A stretch of DNA of 64,000 nt from an uncultured Oscillospiraceae bacterium (lineage in GTDB: Bacteria; Bacillota; Clostridia; Oscillospirales; Oscillospiraceae). Location of the stretch: positions 10,310-74,309 of the forward strand of contig CAJUAS010000003.1 of NCBI GenBank assembly GCA_910584395.1, given 5' to 3'. Positions 41,391 through 48,992 of this stretch are shown here, piece by piece. The position numbers and the translations under genes are program-made. Each line of letters begins with the position of its first letter. Position 1 is the first letter of the stretch. Below the pieces are notes generated by a model. That model was not told the DNA's origin. It worked only from the letters and a program-made list of their open reading frames with translations, and ran no database searches.

Positions 41391-42527
41391 GTGTTTAAAG
41401 TAACGAAAACCGAAGGGCGTGCGCGGCGGGGTGTGTTTACCTGCGCCCACGGCACAGCCCAGACCCCTGTGTTCATGAACGTCGGCACGCAAGGGGCGAT
41501 CAAAGGGGCGGTATCCGCTCTGGATCTGAAGGAGATCGGCTGCCAGATCGAATTGTCCAACACCTATCATCTTCACCTGCGGCCCGGCGACGACGTGGTG
41601 CGGCAGATGGGCGGTCTCCACAGGTTTATGCGCTGGGACGGGCCTATTCTCACCGATTCCGGCGGGTTTCAGGTGTTTTCTCTGGCGGGACTTCGGAATA
41701 TCACCGAGGAGGGCGTCACCTTCGCCAGCCACATAGACGGCCACAAGGTCTTTATGGGCCCCGAGGAGAGCATGGCCATCCAGTCCAACTTGGGCAGCGA
41801 TATTGCCATGGCCTTTGACGAGTGCGTGGAGAATCCGTCTACGGAGGAATATGTCAAAGCCTCCTGCGAACGAACCCTGCGCTGGCTGGAGCGGTGCAAG
41901 GTCAGGCACGACGCGCTGAACGCCGCTCCCGGCTGCGTCAACCCCAAACAGATGCTCTTTGGCATCAATCAGGGCGGCATTTACCCCCATCTTCGGGTGT
42001 GGCATATGCAGGAAATTGCCAAGCTGGGCTGTGACGGTTACGCTATCGGCGGCTTGGCGGTGGGAGAGCCGACCCAGACCATGTATGATATCATTGACGC
42101 GGTAGAACCGTATATGCCCAAGGACAAGCCCCGGTATCTCATGGGGGTAGGAACGCCCTCTAACATCATTGAAGCGGTTTGGCGCGGGGTGGACTTTTTT
42201 GACTGCGTCATGCCCGCCCGCAACGCCCGCCACGGGAAGCTCTATACATGGCAAGGGGCACTGAACATCAAAAATGAACGCTACAAGACCGATGAGTGCC
42301 CCGTTGATCCGGAGTGCCACTGCCCGGTGTGTCAGAATTTCTCCCGGGCGTATCTGCGCCACCTCTTTGTGGCGGGGGAGATGCTGGCTATGCGGCTGAG
42401 CGTGCTCCACAACCTCTATTTTTATAACACCCTGCTGGCGCGTATCCGTGACGCCTTGGATGCGGGGGAGTTCGCCGCGTTCCGTGATGAGTTCAGCCCG
42501 AGGCTGGACGGAAAGCTGGCAGAATAA
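41391..42527 (+). CDS. tgt: tRNA-guanine (queuine) transglycosylase
   Basis: A 378-residue TIM-barrel enzyme that exchanges guanine 34 for preQ1. Catalytic Asp in LTDSGGFQVFSLAGL, FGINQGGIY, GGLAVGEP, the nucleophile Asp in GVDFFDCVMPARNARHGK, and the zinc site CHCPVCQNFSRAYLRHLF. GTG 41391 with AAGGAG upstream. It works directly before QueA in the queuosine pathway. Its terminal region is followed at once by the yajC promoter. Confidence 0.97.
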   Translation: MFKVTKTEGRARRGVFTCAHGTAQTPVFMNVGTQGAIKGAVSALDLKEIGCQIELSNTYHLHLRPGDDVVRQMGGLHRFMRWDGPILTDSGGFQVFSLAGLRNITEEGVTFASHIDGHKVFMGPEESMAIQSNLGSDIAMAFDECVENPSTEEYVKASCERTLRWLERCKVRHDALNAAPGCVNPKQMLFGINQGGIYPHLRVWHMQEIAKLGCDGYAIGGLAVGEPTQTMYDIIDAVEPYMPKDKPRYLMGVGTPSNIIEAVWRGVDFFDCVMPARNARHGKLYTWQGALNIKNERYKTDECPVDPECHCPVCQNFSRAYLRHLFVAGEMLAMRLSVLHNLYFYNTLLARIRDALDAGEFAAFRDEFSPRLDGKLAE

Positions 42528-42534
42528 AAAAGGC

Positions 42535-42563
42535 TTGCCAAATGGCGGGGAAGTAGGTATAAT
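42535..42563 (+). promoter_or_regulatory. SigA-type promoter of yajC
   Basis: TTGCCA (42535-42540), a 17-bp spacer and TATAAT (42558-42563), 48 bases before the ATG. Confidence 0.7.
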
Positions 42564-42610
42564 AGTCCAAGCACGCATTCAAAATCTAACAGGTATGGAG
42601 GAATGAAACA

Positions 42611-42892
42611 ATGGATTACATGACCATAATCATGCTGGTCGTGATGCTTGTGGTGTTCTACTTCATGCTCATCCGCCCGGAGAACAAGCGCAAAAAGGCT
42701 GAGGCAAAAATGCGCAGCGAGCTGGCGGTAGGCGACGAGATCATCACCATCGGCGGCATCGTAGGAACGATCTGCGCGGTCAAGGAGAACACCGTGGTCA
42801 TCGAGACCGGGGCAGACCGCGTGCGGGTGGAGTTCACCAAGAACGCCATTGCCAGCAAGGGTTCGCCCAGCAGCGAAAACGCCGGAAACTGA
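42611..42892 (+). CDS. yajC: Preprotein translocase subunit YajC
   Basis: A 93-residue protein with one N-terminal membrane helix (IIMLVVMLVVFYFMLIRPEN) and the cytoplasmic signature KKAEAKMRSELAVGDEIITI, GGIVGTICAVKENTVVIET. It is an accessory component of Sec translocation (SecDF-YajC). A hydrophilic Ser-rich tail ends the protein. A strong terminator-like hairpin follows 19 bases after the stop. Adjacent placement to queA/tgt is the conserved order in many bacteria. Confidence 0.95.
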   Translation: MDYMTIIMLVVMLVVFYFMLIRPENKRKKAEAKMRSELAVGDEIITIGGIVGTICAVKENTVVIETGADRVRVEFTKNAIASKGSPSSENAGN

Positions 42893-42910
42893 TCAGGCAT
42901 GAATGTTCGT

Positions 42911-42955
42911 CCCCCTTCATAGTCTTGTACCAAAGACTGTGGAGGGGGCTTTTTT
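42911..42955 (+). terminator. Terminator-like hairpin containing the next gene's Shine-Dalgarno
   Basis: A 16-bp stem (CCCCCTTCATAGTCTT at 42911-42926 with 42933-42948, including three G-T pairs), then C and T6. The 3' arm carries GGAGGGGG, which is the only Shine-Dalgarno for the ATG at 42956, immediately after the T run. Confidence 0.85.
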
Positions 42956-43366
42956 ATGCGAAAAGAGGAAGAGCAAGGCGTGTGGGCGGTCAAGGCGATG
43001 ACTCAAGTGCTGCTGGGCGGCGTGATCGCGGCGGCGACAGGACTGTTGTTTCTGTTTGTGTGCGCGGTGCTGATTTCCAAAGGAGTGCTGGATCAGGCGC
43101 ATATCAACACGTTAGCGGTGGCGGCCTGTGTGGTGGGCAGTCTGGTGGGCGGCATCGTCGCGGTGAGCCGCTGTAAGGGACGCAGTATGATCGTCGGCTT
43201 GTTCACCGGCGTGGCGCTGTTTCTCATTTTGCTGACGCTGGGTGTGCTGCTCTATCAGACGGTGGCGCTGGAGGACGGGGGCGTGCCGCTGGGATGCGCG
43301 TGTCTGTGCGGCGGGGCTTTGGCGGGGCTGTTTGGAGCGAGACCCAAGAAAAAACGGAGAAAGTGA
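42956..43366 (+). CDS. TIGR04086-type small membrane protein
   Basis: A 136-residue protein with four predicted membrane helices (GGVIAAATGLLFLFVCAVLI; INTLAVAACVVGSLVGGIVA; MIVGLFTGVALFLILLTLGV; GCACLCGGALAGLFGARP) and a basic tail KKKRRK. It matches the TIGR04086 family, which in Clostridia lies between yajC and the SCIFF genes; its function is unknown. ATG 42956 comes directly after a terminator-like hairpin; GTG 42980 and ATG 42998 are later alternatives with weaker Shine-Dalgarnos. The close link to scfA/scfB suggests a role in SCIFF biology, perhaps export, but this is inference. Confidence 0.82.
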   Translation: MRKEEEQGVWAVKAMTQVLLGGVIAAATGLLFLFVCAVLISKGVLDQAHINTLAVAACVVGSLVGGIVAVSRCKGRSMIVGLFTGVALFLILLTLGVLLYQTVALEDGGVPLGCACLCGGALAGLFGARPKKKRRK

Positions 43367-43395
43367 TTGAAATTTCCAAAGAGGTGTGGTATAAT
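43367..43395 (+). promoter_or_regulatory. SigA-type promoter of scfA
   Basis: TTGAAA (43367-43372), a 17-bp spacer and TATAAT (43390-43395), beginning at the stop codon of the upstream gene. A TAGGAGGG Shine-Dalgarno lies at 43414-43421. Confidence 0.75.
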
Positions 43396-43428
43396 CCCTT
43401 CAGCATCAAAACATAGGAGGGAAAACCA

Positions 43429-43578
43429 ATGGAACACGTCCGTACCTTGAACGGCGCCACTCTGAAGAAGAGCGCGGCCCACGGCGGCTGTGGCGAGTGC
43501 CAGACCTCTTGCCAGTCCGCCTGCAAGACCTCTTGCACGGTTGCCAACCAGAAGTGTGAGAACGAGGACAACCGCTGA
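43429..43578 (+). CDS. scfA: SCIFF (six cysteines in forty-five residues) ranthipeptide precursor
   Basis: A 49-residue peptide with the SCIFF core HGGCGECQTSCQSACKTSCT followed by VANQKCENEDNR; the six family cysteines are at positions 21, 24, 28, 32, 36 and 43. The maturase scfB installs Cys sulfur to gamma-carbon thioether links in this class (established for ranthipeptides). The leader MEHVRTLNGATLKKS is recognised by the maturase. The gene has its own promoter and an excellent Shine-Dalgarno, consistent with higher expression than the maturase behind it. The biological role of SCIFF has been linked to quorum-type signalling in some clostridia but is largely open. Confidence 0.96.
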   Translation: MEHVRTLNGATLKKSAAHGGCGECQTSCQSACKTSCTVANQKCENEDNR

Positions 43579-43599
43579 TCAAAACCCGGCACATTTAGG

Positions 43600-43625
43600 A
43601 TGGGGTGGGCCTGTGCCCGCCCCAT
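43600..43625 (+). terminator. Hairpin between scfA and scfB (attenuator-like)
   Basis: An 11-bp stem ATGGGGTGGGC (43600-43610 with 43615-43625, one G-T pair) and a CTGT loop, followed by the weak T run TTCCTTGT. It would permit partial readthrough, lowering maturase relative to peptide. Confidence 0.6.
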
Positions 43626-43655
43626 TTCCTTGTCTACGAAAGGAAGAAAACGAAC

Positions 43656-44999
43656 ATGGTACATACTTTTGAAGCTCTCGGCGTCTACATCGCCTGCGAC
43701 GTCAACAGCGGCGCGGTCCATGTGCTGGACCGGGCAGGTTATGATACGCTGAACATGCTCATTGCGGCGCAGGGTCAAGAACCGGACTTTTCCGCCAAGC
43801 CCGCCGATGCCGGCCCGGCATGGGACGAACTGAAGGGCCTCTATGATGCGGGACTGCTTTTCACCAAAGACGACTACATTGACCCTCAGGCCGCCGCCTT
43901 GATGCAGCAGGATGCGCCCATCAAGGCTCTTTGCCTCCATGTGTCCCACGACTGCAACCTCCGCTGCCGCTATTGCTTTGCCTCCACCGGTGATTTTGGC
44001 ACAGGGAAACGCATGACGATGAATTTTGAGACTGCCAAGCGGGCCATTGACTTCGTCATCGAAAAGTCGGGGCAGCGGCGCAACTTAGAGGTGGACTTCT
44101 TCGGCGGCGAGCCGCTGATGGCTATGGACACGGTGAAAAAGACGGTGGAATACGCCCGCTCCATTGAGAAAGAGCACGGCAAGAACTTCCGCTTTACCAT
44201 CACCACCAACGGCGTGCTGCTGGATGACGAGACCATTGAGTACATCAACAAAGAGATGTCCAATGTGGTGCTCTCCTTGGACGGCCGGCCTGAAGTAAAC
44301 GATTATATGCGGCCTACGGTGAACCAGAAGGGGAGTTACGAGGTCATTGTGCCCAAATTCCAAAAGTTAGTGGCAGGGCGGGGGACGAAGGACTACTATG
44401 TCCGCGGCACCTTTACCCGCCATAATCTGGACTTTGCCAAAGACGTACTCCACTATGTGGAGCTTGGCTTCAAGCATATGTCCATGGAACCTGTGGTGTC
44501 CGATCCAAGCTGCGACTGGGCGTTGAGGGAGGAGGATGTCCCCGCCATTGAAGCGGAGTATGAGCACTTGGCGGAAGCCCTGCGCGCCCATCCGGAGGCG
44601 AATTTCTTCCATTTCAACGTAGATCTAGCCCAAGGGCCTTGCGTTATCAAACGCCTGCGGGGATGCGGGGCAGGGTGTGAGTATGTGGCCATCACCCCGG
44701 ACGGAGATATCTATCCCTGCCATCAATTTGTGGGGAATGACGAATTTCTGTTGGGCAACCTTTATGAAGGCACATTCCGGCGGGAGCTGTCCAAAAAATT
44801 TGCCGGGTTGAACATCTATACCAGAGAAAAATGCAAGGACTGTTGGGCGCGTTTTTATTGCAGCGGCGGGTGCAGCGCGTCCAATCTGGCGGTAAACGGC
44901 GATATTAAAGTGCCCCACGAGGTGGGCTGCGCGCTGGAGCGTAAACGGCTGGAATGTGCCATTGCATTGAAGGCGATCAAAGCGGGAATGTCAGATTGA
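43656..44999 (+). CDS. scfB: SCIFF maturase, radical SAM thioether-forming enzyme
   Basis: A 447-residue enzyme: an N-terminal peptide-recognition (RRE-like) region (FEALGVYIACDVNSGAVHVL), radical SAM motif Cys100-x3-Cys104-x2-Cys107 in SHDCNLRCRYCFA, FFGGEPLM, and a C-terminal SPASM/twitch segment with CGAGCEYVAITPDGDIYPCH and CKDCWARFYCSGGCSASN for auxiliary clusters. ATG 43656 is supported by GAAAGGAAG upstream and by family N-termini. It is encoded 77 bases behind its peptide, with an attenuator-like hairpin between. Confidence 0.96.
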   Translation: MVHTFEALGVYIACDVNSGAVHVLDRAGYDTLNMLIAAQGQEPDFSAKPADAGPAWDELKGLYDAGLLFTKDDYIDPQAAALMQQDAPIKALCLHVSHDCNLRCRYCFASTGDFGTGKRMTMNFETAKRAIDFVIEKSGQRRNLEVDFFGGEPLMAMDTVKKTVEYARSIEKEHGKNFRFTITTNGVLLDDETIEYINKEMSNVVLSLDGRPEVNDYMRPTVNQKGSYEVIVPKFQKLVAGRGTKDYYVRGTFTRHNLDFAKDVLHYVELGFKHMSMEPVVSDPSCDWALREEDVPAIEAEYEHLAEALRAHPEANFFHFNVDLAQGPCVIKRLRGCGAGCEYVAITPDGDIYPCHQFVGNDEFLLGNLYEGTFRRELSKKFAGLNIYTREKCKDCWARFYCSGGCSASNLAVNGDIKVPHEVGCALERKRLECAIALKAIKAGMSD

Positions 45000-45020
45000 C
45001 ATATGTCCAACTGAAATAGA

Positions 45021-45057
45021 AAAGCCGCTCATTTCAAGATGAAATGAGCGGCTTTTT
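45021..45057 (+). terminator. Intrinsic terminator after scfB
   Basis: A 16-bp perfect stem AAAGCCGCTCATTTCA (45021-45036 with 45040-45055), a three-base loop and T5. The next 160 bases up to the proC promoter show no gene. Confidence 0.93.
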
Positions 45058-45220
45058 CGCAATATGTGGGTGGGCTGCTCAGAGGGGGAACACCACATCT
45101 TGTGAGGCCGGCAAAAGGGGGGCTGTCCGGCTGTTTCTCTTTGTTTCTGCGGTTTACATAATGCAATTAACATAAAGCATTGACATAATTACCAAAAATG
45201 AAAAACTTGCCATGAAACGC

Positions 45221-45249
45221 TTGAAAGGTAAGAAAATTCGCGGTATAGT
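45221..45249 (+). promoter_or_regulatory. SigA-type promoter of proC
   Basis: TTGAAA (45221-45226), a 17-bp spacer and TATAGT (45244-45249), 34 bases before the ATG. Confidence 0.65.
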
Positions 45250-45282
45250 ATCCATAACATAACAGCGAGGTGACCCAAGCGA

Positions 45283-46074
45283 ATGACCCTTGGTTTTATC
45301 GGCGCAGGGAATATGGTAACCGCCATATTGAGCGGCGTGTTCAAACAGGGGTTGGCTCGGCCGGAGGATATTTGGCTGTCCAACCGCTCACAAGAGAAGC
45401 TCCTCCCTTGGGCGGAAAAGGGCGTTCATGTGACAACGGATAATGCCGTTGTGGCAGAAAACGCCCAACTCATCGTCTTGGGGGTAAAGCCTCAGGTGTT
45501 CGATGAGGTACTTCCTCAAGTCGCCCCTCACGCCGCTGGGAAGTGTATTCTTTCCATTGCGGCGGGGATCTCTTCAGGATACCTCAAGGAACGCCTGCCC
45601 GGCGCGCTGGTGACCAGAGCCATTCCGAACACACCTATGAAGTTAGGCTTGGGTGCGACGGTGGTGGCGGAAGCGCCGGAAGTGCCGGCCGCGCTTTTTG
45701 AGACGGTGTGCGCGCTCTTTTCTGCGGCGGGCAAGATTGCGGTGATCCCCGAAGCGCAGATGGACGATTTTATCGCCGTCAGCGGCTCCAGCCCCGCCTT
45801 TTTCTTCCGTATGGCAGGGGCGATGGTGGACGCAGCCAAAGCTGCTGGGATCGACGAGACCTTGGCCCTTCAAATGGCGGCGCAGACCATGGCCGGCTCT
45901 GCGGCGATGCTCACCGAGAGCGGCTTGACCGCCCAAGAGCTGACCCGGCAGGTATGCTCTCCCGGCGGGACAACGCTGGCGGCGTTGACTGCTTTTGACG
46001 AGTTCCGCTTTGAGGACATGATCGGAGAGGCCGCAAGGCGGTGCGCCCAACGCTCCCGGGAACTGGGTAAGTAG
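45283..46074 (+). CDS. proC: Pyrroline-5-carboxylate reductase
   Basis: A 263-residue enzyme catalysing the last step of proline synthesis with NAD(P)H. N-terminal Rossmann loop LGFIGAGNMVTAILSGVF; LIVLGVKPQVFDEVL; RAIPNTPMKLGLGATV; the substrate loop VSGSSPAFFFRMAGAMVDAA; C-terminal signature LTRQVCSPGGTTLAALTAFD. A GCGAGGTGA Shine-Dalgarno lies upstream. It forms a unit with the SpoIIM-like gene and xerD behind it. Confidence 0.95.
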   Translation: MTLGFIGAGNMVTAILSGVFKQGLARPEDIWLSNRSQEKLLPWAEKGVHVTTDNAVVAENAQLIVLGVKPQVFDEVLPQVAPHAAGKCILSIAAGISSGYLKERLPGALVTRAIPNTPMKLGLGATVVAEAPEVPAALFETVCALFSAAGKIAVIPEAQMDDFIAVSGSSPAFFFRMAGAMVDAAKAAGIDETLALQMAAQTMAGSAAMLTESGLTAQELTRQVCSPGGTTLAALTAFDEFRFEDMIGEAARRCAQRSRELGK

Positions 46075-46123
46075 CGCTTCTAAACGGACAGCTTGTCTCA
46101 TAGGCTTGGACGAGGTGAGACAA

Positions 46124-46729
46124 GTGATCAAAAGGCGCAGGGTGCGCGGCGGAGCGGGACTGGACACGGCGGCGTCGGCGGTGAACACCGCCGCTTTTGC
46201 AGCGGGTGCTGTAGGCGGTTTTTTGCTTTGCTGGTGGCTGTTGAACAGAGGGGATCTTGCCGCAGAGCGGATGCTGAGCGGCTATTCTTTGGCGCTGGAT
46301 GCCCGGGTGGGCGTCGTCAGCTTTTGGGAGACCCTGTGGGATGTGGGCCGGTGGCCCTTGCTGGTATGGCTTCTGGGGTCGACCTCGCTGGGACGGAGGA
46401 TGATACCGTTTGTCTTTGCGGCAAGAGGGTTTTTCCTCAGCTTCGCAGTGGCGGGACTGTCGGTGGCCTCTGAAGGGGGCGTTTTACTGGCCTTTTGCCT
46501 CTTTGGGCTGGGCGCGATGGTTTCCCTGCCTGTGCTGTTCCTGTTGGGAAATCAAAGCTGGGAGATGTCGGGGCGCATCCGCGGGAGGCTTTTCGCAACC
46601 TTGAGCGACTATCCCAACGAATACTGGTTTCGCAGTCTGATCGCTCTGGGCGGCATCGCGGCCTGCGCACTGGCGGAATATTGGCTTCTTCCGGTGATCT
46701 TGCGGCGGCTTGGGCCGCTGTTGGTTTGA
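46124..46729 (+). CDS. SpoIIM-like membrane protein
   Basis: A 201-residue protein with five predicted membrane helices: NTAAFAAGAVGGFLLCWWLL; WPLLVWLLGSTSLGRRMIPF; VFAARGFFLSFAVAGLSVAS; LLAFCLFGLGAMVSLPVLFL; LIALGGIAACALAEYWLLPV. The WLLGSTSLG...ARGFFLSFAVA pattern and length agree with SpoIIM/DUF95-type proteins, part of the SpoIID-SpoIIM-SpoIIP engulfment machine, and the gene lies before xerD as spoIIM often does. Identity is only moderately sure because the family is weakly conserved. GTG 46124 with GAGGTGA is chosen over TTG 46106. Confidence 0.6.
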   Translation: MIKRRRVRGGAGLDTAASAVNTAAFAAGAVGGFLLCWWLLNRGDLAAERMLSGYSLALDARVGVVSFWETLWDVGRWPLLVWLLGSTSLGRRMIPFVFAARGFFLSFAVAGLSVASEGGVLLAFCLFGLGAMVSLPVLFLLGNQSWEMSGRIRGRLFATLSDYPNEYWFRSLIALGGIAACALAEYWLLPVILRRLGPLLV

Positions 46730-46756
46730 ATAAAAGCAAGAAAGGTGGTGGACAAC

Positions 46757-47635
46757 ATGAATGAAGTGGAGCTTTTTGAGACCTATCTTCGGGAGGAGAA
46801 GGGGTCTTCTCAAAATACCATCAGCTCCTATCTGCGTGACGTCCACCAGTTTACTGCTTGGCTGAAAGAGGAACGCCTGCCTGTGGCCAAGGCAAAGACC
46901 GAGGATATTGAGCGTTATACCCGTCATTTGAGCGGCATGGGGAAGTCCACTGCCACCATTACCCGCTGCGTTGCGTCCCTCAAATCCTTTTACGGTTTTC
47001 TGCAGCGGGAGGGGAAGGTAAAGACCAACCCCGCCCGTCAGGTGACCACCGATAAGGTGGAGCATAAGCTCCCCAATATCCTCACCAGCCGCGAGGTGGA
47101 GCTGTTTTTGGAGCAGCCCCGCTGCGTGGACGCCAAGGGCTACCGGGATAAGGCCATGCTGGAGCTTCTTTATGCCACCGGCATCCGGGTCACCGAGCTG
47201 ATCGATCTGGAGATCGGCAGCGTCAACTTGGCTGCCGGCGTGATCCGCTGCGTGAGCAAGGGGAAGGAACGGATCATTCCCCTCTATCCCACGGCGGTGA
47301 AGGCGCTGTCGGAATATATCAAGAATGTCCGCCCTCAATTGGTGGACGATCCCAACGAGACGGCTCTGTTTGTCAACATGAGCGGAGAGAGAATGAGCCG
47401 TCAAGGCTTCTGGAAGCTGATCAAGCACTATCAGGACTTGGCGGGGATCAAAAAGGAGATCACCCCCCAGATCCTGCGGCACTCTTTTGCCACGCACCTG
47501 CTGGAAAACGGCGCAGATCTGCGCTCCATTCAGGAAATGCTGGGTCACGCGGACATCTCCTCCACCCAGATCTATACCCATCTGGTGAGCCAGCGGCTGA
47601 AGGACGTTTACGCCAAGGCCCACCCAAGGGCGTAG
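46757..47635 (+). CDS. xerD: Tyrosine recombinase XerD
   Basis: A 292-residue site-specific recombinase that resolves chromosome dimers at dif. The N-terminal SAM-like DNA-binding domain (LFETYLREEKGSSQNTISSY; CVASLKSFYGFLQREGKVK) is followed by the catalytic domain with Arg144 (ATGIRVTELIDLE), Lys168 (SKGKERIIPLY), Arg241-His242 (ILRHSFATHLLENGADLRS), His264 (MLGHADISSTQIYTH) and nucleophile Tyr273. The first His of the HxxR motif reads Gln238 (TPQILRH; codon CAG). ATG 46757 with AAAGGTGG upstream is favoured. Confidence 0.93.
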   Translation: MNEVELFETYLREEKGSSQNTISSYLRDVHQFTAWLKEERLPVAKAKTEDIERYTRHLSGMGKSTATITRCVASLKSFYGFLQREGKVKTNPARQVTTDKVEHKLPNILTSREVELFLEQPRCVDAKGYRDKAMLELLYATGIRVTELIDLEIGSVNLAAGVIRCVSKGKERIIPLYPTAVKALSEYIKNVRPQLVDDPNETALFVNMSGERMSRQGFWKLIKHYQDLAGIKKEITPQILRHSFATHLLENGADLRSIQEMLGHADISSTQIYTHLVSQRLKDVYAKAHPRA

Positions 47636-47653
47636 GGGAACGGGGCGAGACAC

Positions 47654-48523
47654 ATGAATGTTCTGGTGCTTGGCGGAACGCGCTTTTTCGGGATTCCCAT
47701 GGTCAACGAACTTTTGAGACGCGGGCATCAGGTCACCATCGCTACCAGAGGGCTTGCTTTAGACGAATATAAAGAGAACGTAAAACGGATTGTGTTCGAT
47801 CATACTGACGGGCAGAGTGTGAAACGCGCCTTGAGGGGCAGATATTACGACGTAGCCATCGACAAAATTGCCTATTGCTCCAACGATGTCAGGCGCATAC
47901 TGGATGTACTGGAATGTGAGAGGTATATTCTTATGTCCAGCACGGCGGTGTATGCGCCGAAGCATATTGATACAAGGGAATCGGAATTTGATCCGGCTGC
48001 CCAAGCGCTTGTATGGGGAGAGCGAAGCGACTTCTCCTATGAGGAGGGTAAGCGTCAAGCTGAACGCGCGCTACAGCAAAGGTTTCCCAACAGGAACTGG
48101 CTCGCGGTCAGGTATCCCTTTGTAATAGGGAAGGACGATTACACCAAACGGTTGTTGTTCTATGTTGAACATATCATAAAATCCATCCCTATGAGAATTG
48201 ACAATTTGGACGCTCAAATGGGATATATTCGCTCTGATGAAGCAGGAAAGTTTCTGGCCTTCTTGGCTGATCAGAACGTGACAGGCGCAATCAATGCAAG
48301 CGCGGAGGGAACGGTCTCGCTCGGCGAGGTTATATCGTATGTCGAAAAGAAAACAGGGAGGAAAGCTGTTTTCAGCTCCTTGGGGGATGCCGCTCCATAC
48401 AATGGCGAGTCGGCCTACAGCATCAATACGGGCCGGGCAAAAGAACTGGGCTTCTGTTTTTCCATCCTTCAGGATTGGATATACGGACTTTTAGACTATT
48501 ACATTCAGTCGCTGGGCGGGTGA
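47654..48523 (+). CDS. NAD-dependent epimerase/dehydratase (extended SDR)
   Basis: A 289-residue extended short-chain dehydrogenase: NVLVLGGTRFFGIPMVNELL (GxxxFxG nucleotide loop), DVAIDKIAYCSNDVRRILDV, YILMSSTAVYAP, and a displaced SYEEGKRQAERALQ Tyr-x3-Lys-like segment, NWLAVRYPFVIGKDDYTKRL. It resembles sugar-nucleotide epimerases and CSP41-like proteins; the substrate is unknown. Base composition is clearly more AT-rich than the neighbours, suggesting later acquisition. It begins 18 bases after xerD with GGGGCGAG in front and no own terminator. Confidence 0.85.
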   Translation: MNVLVLGGTRFFGIPMVNELLRRGHQVTIATRGLALDEYKENVKRIVFDHTDGQSVKRALRGRYYDVAIDKIAYCSNDVRRILDVLECERYILMSSTAVYAPKHIDTRESEFDPAAQALVWGERSDFSYEEGKRQAERALQQRFPNRNWLAVRYPFVIGKDDYTKRLLFYVEHIIKSIPMRIDNLDAQMGYIRSDEAGKFLAFLADQNVTGAINASAEGTVSLGEVISYVEKKTGRKAVFSSLGDAAPYNGESAYSINTGRAKELGFCFSILQDWIYGLLDYYIQSLGG

Positions 48524-48541
48524 AACACCAGAAAAAAAGAC

Positions 48542-48573
48542 TTGCATTTTGGGAAAAGATATGATATCATATC
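48542..48573 (+). promoter_or_regulatory. rpmB promoter overlapping a 16-bp palindrome
   Basis: TTGCAT (48542-48547), a 17-bp spacer and TATCAT (48565-48570). The -10 lies inside the perfect palindrome GATATGATATCATATC (48558-48573), which could be an operator; the regulator is unknown. Confidence 0.5.
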
Positions 48574-48636
48574 TCGTGATGTTTTGAGCGCTGTCTGTTT
48601 CAGCGTCAGTTTTTGACCAGCGAGGAGGGAAATTTG

Positions 48637-48825
48637 ATGGCTAAGTGCGCTTACTGCGAGAAGGCTCTGGTGTTCGGGAACCAAGTGTCCCACTCCCACC
48701 GCCGCTCCAACCGCCCGTGGAAGCCTAATCTCAAGCGAGTGAAGGCGATCGTGGACGGTTCCCCCAAGCACGTGTATGTCTGCACCCGTTGCCTCCGTTC
48801 CGGCAAGGTCACCCGCGCGGTGTGA
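48637..48825 (+). CDS. rpmB: 50S ribosomal protein L28
   Basis: A 62-residue ribosomal protein: AKCAYCEKALVFGNQVSHSH, RRSNRPWKPNLKRVKAIVDG, and VYVCTRCLRSGKVTRAV. The two CxxC pairs (CAYC, CTRC) mark the zinc-binding C+ form, so no zinc-free paralogue state is implied. ATG 48637 with GAGGAGGGA Shine-Dalgarno. It is a single-gene unit with its own promoter and terminator. Confidence 0.97.
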   Translation: MAKCAYCEKALVFGNQVSHSHRRSNRPWKPNLKRVKAIVDGSPKHVYVCTRCLRSGKVTRAV

Positions 48826-48872
48826 TCCCGGACGTACCGGCACATTGATACAACAGCACATACGTCTAAAGA

Positions 48873-48895
48873 AGCCGCCGCTGGGCGGCTTTTTT
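48873..48895 (+). terminator. Intrinsic terminator after rpmB
   Basis: A 7-bp stem AGCCGCC/GGCGGCT (48873-48879 with 48884-48890), followed by T5. Confidence 0.88.
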
Positions 48896-48909
48896 AGTGC
48901 TCGAAAGGG

Positions 48910-48939
48910 TTGACGAATGGGCGGAAAAAGGTGTATACT
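48910..48939 (+). promoter_or_regulatory. SigA-type promoter of the topoisomerase gene
   Basis: TTGACG (48910-48915), an 18-bp spacer and TATACT (48934-48939), 53 bases before the ATG; AGAGAGGGG is the Shine-Dalgarno. Confidence 0.65.
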
Positions 48940-48992
48940 ACCACATATAGTGTATTTGTGGAAATTTTGCCACAAGAGAGGGGTTTGCTGAT

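Noticed and set aside
41169..42578. A 469-codon open frame on the minus strand opposite tgt
   Set aside because: It is a shadow of tgt and of the end of queA; no start with Shine-Dalgarno and no recognisable motif.
45058..45220. Possible small gene or RNA between scfB and proC
   Set aside because: Short frames lack Shine-Dalgarno sites, and no convincing conserved-looking stem or tRNA-like fold is visible.
46124..46729. Idea that this hydrophobic protein is a transport permease
   Set aside because: Length, helix pattern and position before xerD fit SpoIIM-like proteins better, though the assignment remains moderate.
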